Of a DNA stretch of 34,829 bases, positions 15,158-23,157 are shown piece by piece (the first letter of the stretch is position 1; every line of letters begins with the position of its first letter). Source of the stretch: Pseudomonadota bacterium (GTDB lineage: Bacteria > Pseudomonadota > Gammaproteobacteria > Burkholderiales > Sulfuriferulaceae); assembly GCA_021790625.1 (NCBI GenBank), contig JAJYGL010000239.1, forward strand, positions 1 through 34,829, written 5' to 3'. The notes beneath the pieces are model-generated. The model did not search any database. It was given only the letters and a program-made list of their open reading frames with translations, and was not told where the DNA came from. The position numbers were made by a program, and so were the translations under genes.

Positions 15158-16582
15158 TTAATCAGCGGTTCCCTGTGTATCGATGGCAGAGGCCCAGTTG
15201 ATAGCATCCATGTGCCATTGGTTGAGCTGTCGGGCATCCAGCCCAAGCGAGTCGGACAGTTGTTCAATCTGCTGCTGATCCGCCTGTTCAAAAGCGATGG
15301 CAAGCCGCAAAAAGGGGGCATACGGCCCATGCCGCTGTAAGAGCGCGCGTGTGACATCTTCAGTAAGATTCAAGCGTTCAATGGCTTGCGCCATGGTGGT
15401 ATTCAGCAACACATCCAACAGGGAAAAAATACCGATAATAAACAACTGGTCGGCCGCCTGCGCGGAAAGCAGTTGTTTCCCCAGCGTTTCGGTCAGCCGC
15501 GCCCGCACCAGCGCGTGTTGTAACAAAGCACGGTCGCGTGGAGAAGATGCATCATCGTCATTGAACAATAACAAGGTCAACCAGCGATACAGCGGCTCAT
15601 AGCCCAGATACATCAGCGCTTGCGCAATCGACTCTATTTTACGGCCAAGACCATTGAGCGGACAATTGATAAAAGCCAACAACTTGTATGGCAGCAGAAC
15701 GTCATGTTTGATGGCGTCATTCAGCACGGCAAATTCGGCGTGCTGTGCCGTCAGGTTGAGCAATTCTATCACCCGCAAGCGGTTGGCATCGATATGATTA
15801 GGCAATCCGGGAGATTTTTGCGCGAAATAATAACCCTGAAAAGCGTCAAAACCCATTTTCGAGGCCGCCAGATAATCATCCTCGCAACCCACGTCACGGG
15901 CGATAATCGGGCAGTTCTTCAAATGACGTAACGAAGCAAGCCGTTGACTCAACACCTGCGCATCCCAACCATGCAAGTTAAACCGCAGATAGCACGCCAG
16001 ACCCTGCAATTCTTGCGCGTCGGCCTCGTCCGGCAGATCATCAAATGCCAAGGCATAACCTTGCTCGATATAATGGCGACACCGATCGGCAAACTCCGCG
16101 TCCAGCTCCGCGCCCTTGACATCGATCACCAGCACGACGGACTCACAAGGAAGCATGTTCACCCACGTTCCCGCCAGAGAAGTTGCCGAAAGGCCAATAA
16201 ATGTGGTGCGATGCCCGCTGAACGAATGCAGATCGATTTGCACCAGCGCCGAAATCAGTGTTTCGTCGGCCAGTTGCCGGTCAGCCGCCGACAGGGATTC
16301 GTTCTCGACATGCCGAAACGCAAAATCGTACCCCAGCACTGCATGCTGCCGGTCCAGAACCGGCTCGCGCAACAAAAAGTTTTGCATGGAAGCAGGAACA
16401 CCTGGCGACGGTTGCGGCAAAACCCATTCCATTTCTTCCTGGCGGACAGGCGAGGGCGGTGCTTCGGCGTTGGCCGGAACTGGCGGCGCAGCAGACGTCA
16501 CCGACTCATCCGACGGCTTATCCGTTCCGGCAGGCTCATCGGTTACTTTACCCGTTGATTTCCACCAACGCCCAAAAATCAA
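15158..16582 (-). CDS. EAL-HDOD signalling protein, degenerate EAL (YuxH-type), second of a pair
   Basis: The order is a Pro/Glu-rich N-terminal linker, a degenerate EAL domain (about residues 65-260) and an HDOD domain (about 265-440). The opening 'FLLREPVLDRQHAVLGYDFAFR' is that of YuxH-type proteins, where EAL catalytic residues are lost ('YDFAFR' in place of an E-x-L), so c-di-GMP hydrolysis is not expected. HDOD segments include 'LLPYKLLAFINCPLNGLGRKIESIAQALMYLG', also without metal ligands. The TTG at 16582 is chosen because GGGGAG lies six bases before it; the open extension to 16627 has no such site. Its N-terminus then resembles that of the upstream paralogue. It is probably a protein-interaction hub in motility or c-di-GMP signalling, but the partner is unknown. 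Confidence 0.88.
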   Translation of the reverse strand: MIFGRWWKSTGKVTDEPAGTDKPSDESVTSAAPPVPANAEAPPSPVRQEEMEWVLPQPSPGVPASMQNFLLREPVLDRQHAVLGYDFAFRHVENESLSAADRQLADETLISALVQIDLHSFSGHRTTFIGLSATSLAGTWVNMLPCESVVLVIDVKGAELDAEFADRCRHYIEQGYALAFDDLPDEADAQELQGLACYLRFNLHGWDAQVLSQRLASLRHLKNCPIIARDVGCEDDYLAASKMGFDAFQGYYFAQKSPGLPNHIDANRLRVIELLNLTAQHAEFAVLNDAIKHDVLLPYKLLAFINCPLNGLGRKIESIAQALMYLGYEPLYRWLTLLLFNDDDASSPRDRALLQHALVRARLTETLGKQLLSAQAADQLFIIGIFSLLDVLLNTTMAQAIERLNLTEDVTRALLQRHGPYAPFLRLAIAFEQADQQQIEQLSDSLGLDARQLNQWHMDAINWASAIDTQGTAD

Positions 16583-16646
16583 GGAGAGCTCCCCAAAGAA
16601 AACAACAGAACCCGACACAGACAACAAACGATGCCAACATCATCCA

Positions 16647-17981
16647 TCATCTGCCATCATTGTGCAACATATCTGCCTCTCGTACCCAGGACAGCGCCTC
16701 CACCTGCAGGCGATTGAGCAGGGCAGATGTCATATTGAACTTTGTAGCGAGCTCAGTCAACAAATCCGCCTCAGCGATTGGCGCGACATTCTCCAACTCT
16801 CTCGCGAAATGCAAAATATCGGTATACACATCCGGTTCGCCACGCAAAGCACGCTGCATGGGTGGGGCGAGCGTCACAAATTCCAGCACCTGCACCATCG
16901 GAACATTGAATAACGCATCCAGCAAAGAAAACATGCCAACAACAAACAAACTGTCGCCATTCATGGGTGGTTTGTGCTGCTGAGCCAACAATTCGCACAA
17001 CCGTCCACGCAACAATGCCTGGTACAACAGCAAGCGATCGTTAGGTGCCAGATTGCCGCTGGTGAACAGTAAAACAGTCAACCAGCGGTACAGTGGGTTA
17101 TAACCAAGAAAATACAATGCCTGCGTAATCGACTCCAACGGATGATCCAACCCGCTCAACGGCGAGTTGATGTAACTTAGCAAGCGATACGCCAACACGA
17201 CATCGCGCCGGATGACCGCATCCAGTTCAACCATTTCGGCATGCTGCGCCACCAGATTCAGCAACCGGATGATATGCAAACGGTCATGATCAATCCGTCG
17301 CGGCATCTCTGGCCGTACCTGGGCAAAAAAATAGCCTTGAAATGCCTGGAACCCCAACACGCGACAGGCTTCATATTCATCTTCCGATTCCACTTGCAAG
17401 GCAATGCGCATGGCTGACCATTTGGTTAGCGTGGCCATTTGACGCTCCAGCTCAACCATGTCGTACCGCCGCGTTTCAAACCGCAAAAATTTTACCAGCG
17501 GCAGCAGAACCTGCGCGGCGGGAACGTCCGGCAGGTTGTCCAAGGCAACGTTCACCCCTTGTTTTGCCACCATTTCAACTGCATCGACCAATGTCGTAAA
17601 ATCTACGATTTCCGCCATATCAATCGCGGGCACCACCTGCGCACCGGAGAAACAGTCGAGCCATTCGGTCAACAACGAAGCGTCCATACGTAAAAACAAT
17701 ACCTGCTGCACGGGCAAACTATCGGCCAAGCGTCGAATGATGGCGCAAAACTCCGGAGCCAGCACATTCAGCACCGCGTCCTGACCGGGGAGAGAAGGGT
17801 CTGCCCGAAAAGCCACATCATGGCCGACAAGATGGCCGGCAGCATCCACCACGGGTTGCCGCACCAAAAAAGAAGCCCCGGCACCAATAGTGCTATGTGG
17901 TCTTGAGTCAGCAACATCGGCCACCAGACTACTGGTCGTTGCCGAATGATGGTGAGAAAACTTCAACCAATGGTCAAACAT
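16647..17981 (-). CDS. EAL-HDOD signalling protein, degenerate EAL (YuxH-type), first of a pair
   Basis: This 444-residue paralogue of the next gene has the same layout: a short His/Ser-rich N-terminus, degenerate EAL ('FLVRQPVVDAAGHLVGHDVAFR', ending 'AFQGYFFAQVRPEMPRRID') and HDOD ('LAYRLLSYINSPLSGLDHPLESITQALYFLGYNPLYRW'). Shared segments such as 'GYxPLYRWLTxLLF' show a tandem duplication followed by strong divergence. The EAL catalytic glutamate position is again altered, so a regulatory rather than enzymatic role is likely. The gap to its partner is 64 bases, so they form one operon. A candidate promoter lies at 18020-18049. Confidence 0.88.
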   Translation of the reverse strand: MFDHWLKFSHHHSATTSSLVADVADSRPHSTIGAGASFLVRQPVVDAAGHLVGHDVAFRADPSLPGQDAVLNVLAPEFCAIIRRLADSLPVQQVLFLRMDASLLTEWLDCFSGAQVVPAIDMAEIVDFTTLVDAVEMVAKQGVNVALDNLPDVPAAQVLLPLVKFLRFETRRYDMVELERQMATLTKWSAMRIALQVESEDEYEACRVLGFQAFQGYFFAQVRPEMPRRIDHDRLHIIRLLNLVAQHAEMVELDAVIRRDVVLAYRLLSYINSPLSGLDHPLESITQALYFLGYNPLYRWLTVLLFTSGNLAPNDRLLLYQALLRGRLCELLAQQHKPPMNGDSLFVVGMFSLLDALFNVPMVQVLEFVTLAPPMQRALRGEPDVYTDILHFARELENVAPIAEADLLTELATKFNMTSALLNRLQVEALSWVREADMLHNDGR

Positions 17982-18019
17982 CGAAAGTTTCCATAGCGGA
18001 TGGAGTGATCCATAAAACA

Positions 18020-18049
18020 GGTATAGGCATGATGCATTGAATTATGCAA
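18020..18049 (-). promoter_or_regulatory. Candidate promoter of the EAL-HDOD operon
   Basis: On the minus strand TTGCAT (18044-18049), 18 bases, then TATACC (18020-18025), about 40 bases before the gene start. A perfect 9-bp AT-rich palindrome (arms 18071-18079 and 18086-18094) lies just upstream and could be an operator. The rest of the 206-base gap up to tlpA shows no gene. Confidence 0.35.
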
Positions 18050-18187
18050 CAGCGTTGCAAAAATGCCAAATATTTTCAAGATATTTTGAAAATAATCTCA
18101 TCCATTACTTTATCAAAACTCACAGGCTCGCTGCTATCATGGCCGTAACGGCGGCTTGACAGAATAAATCAGCGCTCCAATCCTCGC

Positions 18188-18709
18188 TCACAACCAAGGC
18201 GCGACGTATTTTTGCAGGTCATCCTGTTTCCAGTTCGCCGCTGCGTGATCCCATCCATTATAAACCAGACGCCCCTGACGATTAATGACAAAATTCACCG
18301 GCACACGCCAAATACGACCGTACCCTCCCGCCTCGGTGCCACCCAACAATCCCACAGGAAAACCTAACTGCTGCGCCATGGCGCGAACCTGAGGCAGGTT
18401 TTCTGCGTCATCCAGACTAAAGCCAAGCAACTGTACCCCTTGACTGGCGTGTTGTGCCGCCCACTCCGACAATAATGGCAACTCCTCACGACAACCATCA
18501 CACCAGGTTGCCCAAAATACCAGCACCACCACCTTGCCACGCAAAGCGGACAAGGTGTACGTCTGCCCGTTGACCGCGTGCAGCGTCAAATCGGGCGCCG
18601 GTTGCTGCAAAACCGGCCCATTGGCAAAAGCAGGGTTGACCAACAACCAGCTCACGGCAAGACCACACCACCATCGGGTCACCCACAGAAATTTTCCGCC
18701 GCCGCGCAT
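18188..18709 (-). CDS. TlpA/ResA-like periplasmic thioredoxin
   Basis: This 173-residue protein has an N-terminal export signal (hydrophobic 'CGLAVSWLLVNPAFA') and a thioredoxin fold of the AhpC/TSA-TlpA class. It shows 'PAPDLTLHAVNGQTYTLSALRGKVVVLVFWATWCDGC' with active-site Cys70-Asp-Gly-Cys73, and the cis-proline region 'WRVPVNFVINRQGRLVYNGW'. Such proteins reduce specific periplasmic disulfides, often those of metal-binding proteins. It lies 28 bases after the outer-membrane barrel gene, and I infer they work together, the barrel carrying a Cys cluster at its mature N-terminus. Confidence 0.9.
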   Translation of the reverse strand: MRGGGKFLWVTRWWCGLAVSWLLVNPAFANGPVLQQPAPDLTLHAVNGQTYTLSALRGKVVVLVFWATWCDGCREELPLLSEWAAQHASQGVQLLGFSLDDAENLPQVRAMAQQLGFPVGLLGGTEAGGYGRIWRVPVNFVINRQGRLVYNGWDHAAANWKQDDLQKYVAPWL

Positions 18710-18737
18710 ATCCAGGGAGTCTCCAGCAAGATAAAAG

Positions 18738-19706
18738 TCAGAACAAATATGTTATACCCGCGCCAAACAATTCCGCTGCGACGAGCTGATACCCATTGGA
18801 TGCACGATACAAAGGAACATAAACGGACGCGTTCACCTGCCAATGGCGATCGAGATTGGCGAGCAGGCCAGGCGCAAGATACAGTGTCTTGTAACCGCTG
18901 TTCTGGTTGAAATAAACAGCATCCCCACCGCCTTCATCGTGCGCACGATACTGTGCGTTGAATTGCAACATCGGAATGATTTTTGTCGCATCGGCAATGC
19001 CGTTATAAGTAAACCCTGCCGTTGCATTCACACTGTCACCCGGCCGGTATCCCGCCATACTGTCCAGTGCATGGCGCCATGTACCTTGCGTGAACCAGGA
19101 AAAATTCGCATTGATATTGCCTTCATGATACCCGCCCAACAATAAATCGGTCGTGCCCGTACCCGGCGCAGTATCACGATCCATCACGGTTTCTTGATAA
19201 GGACCCGTCGGCAACTTCAAGCCGAATGTCAGCCCGGTTGATTTATCCTTGGAAAACCCCGTGTACATACCCTCAACCCGAATATCAGACAACGCATTCA
19301 CGGTTTGGCTCTGCAAATCTGGACTGACGCCTTGAGAAGCGTCAGTCACCCCCGGTATCCCATTCTCATCGGTGGTAAAAGATCGATGCCAGAAAGGAAT
19401 CATCGCCATGATCCCCCAGTCCTGATTAAACATGTGCTGACCATACAACGTATAAAAATCGGTTTGTATCTGTTTATCCGGGTTGAGGGCATTGGAGACA
19501 TTGTTGGTAAAATTATGATCCGTATTCTGATTCATGTAACTATACTGAAGAGATAACTGATCATTCATCCCCGTAACAGGCAAACCCGGCAAACCGACAT
19601 CAAAAATACCACAACCACAAGCACACGCCAGCGCCTGTCCTGGTAGCCAGACAGCACCAACCAACGTAACAGCAACACATTGCCTGAAAAAACGCATCGA
19701 CACCAT
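18738..19706 (-). CDS. Outer-membrane beta-barrel (Phenol_MetA_deg/transporter-like) with N-terminal Cys cluster
   Basis: From ATG 19706 the protein has 322 residues. I chose this start because GGGAGAG lies just upstream; the longer frame to 19949 has none and runs towards the tRNA. A signal peptide ends at 'GQALA', after which the mature chain starts Cys-Ala-Cys-Gly-Cys-Gly-Ile-Phe-Asp-Val-Gly. The rest is alternating beta-strand sequence with aromatic girdles and a terminal Phe, typical of outer-membrane barrels ('SLQYSYMNQNTDHNF', 'GLTFGLKLPTGPYQE', 'GAGITYLF'). The ligand is unknown; three cysteines at the N-terminus suggest metal or redox binding. It is in an operon with the TlpA-like gene. 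Confidence 0.8.
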   Translation of the reverse strand: MVSMRFFRQCVAVTLVGAVWLPGQALACACGCGIFDVGLPGLPVTGMNDQLSLQYSYMNQNTDHNFTNNVSNALNPDKQIQTDFYTLYGQHMFNQDWGIMAMIPFWHRSFTTDENGIPGVTDASQGVSPDLQSQTVNALSDIRVEGMYTGFSKDKSTGLTFGLKLPTGPYQETVMDRDTAPGTGTTDLLLGGYHEGNINANFSWFTQGTWRHALDSMAGYRPGDSVNATAGFTYNGIADATKIIPMLQFNAQYRAHDEGGGDAVYFNQNSGYKTLYLAPGLLANLDRHWQVNASVYVPLYRASNGYQLVAAELFGAGITYLF

Positions 19707-19792
19707 TTTTCTCTCCCTTGATAGACCTATATTCATTGTGTTCCACGACATCACCCCTTCGCCATTATCAGGAGAGAAAGCAGCGAGGTAAA

Positions 19793-19809
19793 TGCGACAA
19801 ATTGTCGCA
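19793..19809. promoter_or_regulatory. 17-bp palindrome upstream of the barrel-tlpA operon (RegA/PrrA-like)
   Basis: TGCGACAA-A-TTGTCGCA is a perfect 8-bp inverted repeat with a one-base centre, about 90 bases before the barrel start. The GCGAC-N5-GTCGC core resembles sites of redox response regulators of the RegA/PrrA/ActR group. The regulator is an inference. Confidence 0.45.
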
Positions 19810-19950
19810 CCCAACAAACCAGAAGCTTGGGGAACCATCACCTGATTCCCGCAAAACCGCCCTTGGCGGAACAAATCTCTGGCTTCTTTACACCAAGACC
19901 CGCCAAACGGCTTCGCAAATACGAATGAGTACGCTAAAATCGCCCCCATT

Positions 19951-20026
19951 GGGGATGTAGCTCAGTTGGGAGAGCGCGGCGTTCGCAATGCCGAGGTCGG
20001 GAGTTCGATCCTCCTCGTCTCCACCA
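19951..20026 (+). tRNA. tRNA-Ala (anticodon CGC)
   Basis: A full cloverleaf can be drawn: acceptor GGGGATG with CGTCTCC, D-arm GCTC/GAGC, anticodon stem CGGCG/TGCCG with loop TTCGCAA (anticodon CGC, reads GCG), T-arm with TTCGATC, and encoded ACCA. A TAAAAT -10-like box lies about 10 bases upstream. Confidence 0.97.
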
Positions 20027-20032
20027 AAATTC

Positions 20033-20059
20033 AAAGCCGACTGTTCTCAGCCGGCTTTT
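20033..20059 (+). terminator. Terminator after tRNA-Ala
   Basis: AAAGCCG (20033-20039) and CGGCTTT (20052-20058) form a 7-bp stem ending in a short T-run, six bases after the tRNA. It is a plausible factor-independent stop. Confidence 0.65.
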
Positions 20060-20321
20060 CCATTTCTGCCGTTCCCGCAAGCTACGCCGGGTTCCGCCCC
20101 GTTTTGCGTGTGCCACCCACCCCGCAACGCACCCCGAAATTGCGTCGTTTCCGGCACGGTTCGACTCTGTTCTGCTCTCTGTTCTCAAAAAATAATGGAG
20201 AACCGCATCGCTCTGGCACAGGCAGAACGCGTTTTTAGTCAATGTGTTATGCGCGTGCCGGAAAGCGCGGTTTGTCGGGTAGAGTGGTGCAGGGTTTGAA
20301 ATAACCGCCTTGATTCCCATG
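20060..20321. other. 262 bases without a recognisable gene
   Basis: Between the tRNA terminator and the 3' end of the TolC-type gene I see only short unsupported frames. There is no convincing terminator for the secretion operon and no copy of the tRNA 3' end that would mark an attachment site. Confidence 0.5.
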
Positions 20322-21824
20322 TCATTTTTTATCTTGCAATCCTTCCAACGCTGCATGTCCCAATATACCGCTGGCGGCGAGCAATTCCAGTCTGCTGGCT
20401 TCCCATTGCGCCAGACTTTGTACCCATTGCTGCCTGGCGTCGGTAAGCGATGACTGTGCAGTAAGCAGTTCAATCATGGTCCCAACACCGTGGTCATACC
20501 GATTTTGAGCAGACTCCATGGTCACTCGGGCGCTTTCCAGCAAAGATCTGGATGCATCGATGGCATCAAATGCCATCACAGCATCGCCATAGGCAGATAC
20601 AACCTGTTTCATTATTTGATGCTCCGTGTCCTGCATTTGCGCCTGCGCCACATCCGCCTGCGCTTTTGCCTCATCAATTTTATAATGTTGCATGAAGCCA
20701 TCAAAAATCGGCACATTCAAGGTCAAACCGACAGTGGTTATGTTGTTCTGGACGGGTTGCAGCCCTTGGTTGGGATAACCATTTTGATCGTACGTGGCGA
20801 CAAAGCTCAAGGTTGGCAATCCATCCGAACGCGAACTGCGTATTTTTGCCTGGGCGGCTACCCACCGTTTCCGAGCAGCACGAATTGCTGGCTGGTAATG
20901 TTCTGCGAAGTGTATCCAATCCGTCAATGCCGCTACTGTTCTGGATTTGTCTGGCGCTAACAAATCAGGCAGCACTATGGTCATATCTGGCGCCAAACCC
21001 AATGCATAAATCAGCTCGGCCAGCGTTTTGTCGCGCTCACCCGTATCGCGCGCAAGTGACAGATCCGCTTTCGCCGCTGCGGTTTGTGCCTGTGTCAGAT
21101 CACCGCGATCTCCCGTTCCGTGCTGCAGTTTCCTGTTTGCACTATCTTCGATCCGATGCGCCAATTCTTTTGCTTTTATGCTCGCATCAACTTTCGCTTG
21201 AGCCGCAATGGCGTTGAAATAATCCGAGATCACTTCTCCAAGCAATTTCTGCATTTCAGCATCATGATCATCGATTGCGGCTTTCAGCGCATTATCAGAG
21301 ACTTCCAGATTGGCAGACCTGCCACCAAAATCGAGCAACAACCAATTCAGAGAGGCATAAGTCATATGTCCTTGTGTCGTATTGTTTGCCGATGCGAAAC
21401 CAGGATATACCGTACGATTATTCAGTTCGCTGATCTGGGCTGAAACTGTTGGCAAATACGCGGATCGCGCTTGACCAACCTGTGCGACCTGAACCTTGAT
21501 TTGTGCCCATGTATCGCGAAGCTGCGGATTGCTGCAAAGCGCCAGATCAACAGCATCGACAAGCGACAATGCACGGCTCATGTCTATCTGCGGCGGGCAG
21601 AGTACTGGAGCAGCATCGCCTGGCAATGTAAAACCTTCCGGCAAGCTGGCGGGCTGAGCCGACAGCGGGTCATCCATCCAATGGCGTAAAATCCCCGATT
21701 GGTGCGTGGCTGGCTGCGGAGTCGTCTCCGCAGCTTGAGCCGGACGGAAACCATTCAAGAACAACATGAAACATACTGGCAGGCAAATCAGAGCACCAAA
21801 CATGATTTGCCGTTTACCGCTCAT
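20322..21824 (-). CDS. TolC-family outer-membrane channel of the type I secretion system
   Basis: This is the outer-membrane and periplasmic exit duct of the type I system. The 500 residues begin with a signal peptide ending near 'RPAQA'. Two TolC-type helical repeats follow, with typical pieces 'SLVDAVDLALCSNPQLRDTWAQ', 'GQARSAYLPTVSAQ', 'LNWLLLDFGGRSANLE', 'LTLNVPIFDGF' and 'AQNRYDHGVGTMIELLTAQSSLTDA'. Its start overlaps the adaptor gene by 11 bases, so it is translated in the same operon. It is the last gene of the unit. Confidence 0.93.
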   Translation of the reverse strand: MSGKRQIMFGALICLPVCFMLFLNGFRPAQAAETTPQPATHQSGILRHWMDDPLSAQPASLPEGFTLPGDAAPVLCPPQIDMSRALSLVDAVDLALCSNPQLRDTWAQIKVQVAQVGQARSAYLPTVSAQISELNNRTVYPGFASANNTTQGHMTYASLNWLLLDFGGRSANLEVSDNALKAAIDDHDAEMQKLLGEVISDYFNAIAAQAKVDASIKAKELAHRIEDSANRKLQHGTGDRGDLTQAQTAAAKADLSLARDTGERDKTLAELIYALGLAPDMTIVLPDLLAPDKSRTVAALTDWIHFAEHYQPAIRAARKRWVAAQAKIRSSRSDGLPTLSFVATYDQNGYPNQGLQPVQNNITTVGLTLNVPIFDGFMQHYKIDEAKAQADVAQAQMQDTEHQIMKQVVSAYGDAVMAFDAIDASRSLLESARVTMESAQNRYDHGVGTMIELLTAQSSLTDARQQWVQSLAQWEASRLELLAASGILGHAALEGLQDKK

Positions 21825-23157
21825 GCAAGCTCTCGGTTGTATGCCGTATCAAAGGCGACAGGAAATATTCGATGACCCGCCGCCGGCCTGTCCGGATTTC
21901 CACCGTTCCTGACATGCCCGGATCAAGCGTACGTTTCGCGCCATCCACATCCAGAACAGGCCGCAGCAATGTGACCCGGACTGCATACTGCAATCCTTTT
22001 TTCTGATCTTCAACGGCATCACGTGCGACCAGGGTGACCCGTGCTGGAACGGTTCCATATTTCGTGTAATCAAAGGCATCGATTTTGACTTCGGCGCTTT
22101 GTCCGACATGAACAAACCCCACATCCTTGTCTGCAAGCATGGCTTCCATCGTCACAGACCTGTTTTGCGGCACAATCTGCATCAGCGCCTGTGCCACCGG
22201 AACTGCTGCACCAACCGTATGAACCTGCATTTGTTGCACGGTGCCAGCAACCGGCGAACGCAACACAAGCTGATTGATCTCGATTTGGACCCTTGCCGCA
22301 TCGGCTTGGGCATCTGCCGCTTGTTTGGTTGCCTGCGCCAGATCATCTTCAGCATTCTTGCCGGTTTCCGCAACCAGGGCAGCAAGCTGCATGCGAGCAG
22401 CGTCAAACTGGCCCTGCAAATCAACCTCGGTTTGCTTTTTGGTCAACGCATCCGTTCGTGCCACATCATTGGTTTCCGCCAACACGGCGTAATCCTCTGC
22501 AATACGTCTGGCAAGCGGCAATGCGGCGCCAAAACGCGCCATATCAGCACGCAACCGATCTCGCTTGGCCACAAAATCCGCCCACTGACCTTGCAAGTGC
22601 ATAGCCGCGTCACGCCACAAACCATGCTCAACCCCGGCTATCGGTGGCATTTGTGGTTGTCGTCCGCTTCGAAGCGAAGCCATCATCGCGCGCGATTGTG
22701 CGGCCTGGAGAACAGCCATTTGCCAGTCGGCCAGATCCTTTATCCGCTCATCCTCAAACGCGCGTGAATCCAGCAGGATCAAAGCTTGTCCTGCCTGAAC
22801 CCGCTGCCCGTCCTCGACAAGGATTGCTCTGACCGTGGCGACCTGAACAGCAGTAATAACCTTGGTCTGTCCATCGGGGATAATCTTGCCTTGGGCATCC
22901 ACCGTAATGTCGATATGTCCGAAAATCGACCAGATCAGCAAAATTGCCAACAGGGAAACCAACAATCTCGCCACCCAACGTGCCGTGGGTGACACCGGTT
23001 TGTGTTGCAGCGCCAGTGCGGCCGGCAAAAATTCGGCTTCATGGGAACGAAGTTCGGGCAAAGCCATTTCGTGTCTTTTGCGCCACCAGAACCGGAATAC
23101 GCTGGCATATCGCCCAAACAGTTCGCCCCATGCCTCCAAACGATGCTTGAAATTCAT
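21814..23157 (-). CDS. HlyD-type periplasmic adaptor (membrane fusion protein) of the type I secretion system
   Basis: The protein bridges the inner-membrane ATPase and the outer-membrane channel. Its 447 residues show a cytoplasmic start, one membrane helix ('WVARLLVSLLAILLIWSIFGHIDI'), the lipoyl-like half-motif 'AQGKIIPDGQTKVITAVQVATVRAILVEDGQRV', a long Ala/Gln-rich coiled coil, the second lipoyl half ('LRSPVAGTVQQMQVHTVGAAV') and beta-barrel/C-terminal 'LDPGMSGTVEIRTGRRRVIEYFLSPL'. The last segment is typical of HlyD adaptors for RTX proteins. It overlaps the ATPase gene by four bases (ATGA). Confidence 0.95.
   Translation of the reverse strand: MNFKHRLEAWGELFGRYASVFRFWWRKRHEMALPELRSHEAEFLPAALALQHKPVSPTARWVARLLVSLLAILLIWSIFGHIDITVDAQGKIIPDGQTKVITAVQVATVRAILVEDGQRVQAGQALILLDSRAFEDERIKDLADWQMAVLQAAQSRAMMASLRSGRQPQMPPIAGVEHGLWRDAAMHLQGQWADFVAKRDRLRADMARFGAALPLARRIAEDYAVLAETNDVARTDALTKKQTEVDLQGQFDAARMQLAALVAETGKNAEDDLAQATKQAADAQADAARVQIEINQLVLRSPVAGTVQQMQVHTVGAAVPVAQALMQIVPQNRSVTMEAMLADKDVGFVHVGQSAEVKIDAFDYTKYGTVPARVTLVARDAVEDQKKGLQYAVRVTLLRPVLDVDGAKRTLDPGMSGTVEIRTGRRRVIEYFLSPLIRHTTESLHER

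Noticed and set aside
19951..20026. tRNA-Ala as integration site for the secretion operon or recombinase segment
   Set aside because: No second copy of the tRNA 3' end was found in the window, and the recombinase is a serine type 10 kb away, which does not usually use tRNA genes.
19934..20473. 179-codon minus-strand frame across tRNA-Ala
   Set aside because: It contains the familiar peptide produced by translating a tRNA backwards, and has no other support.
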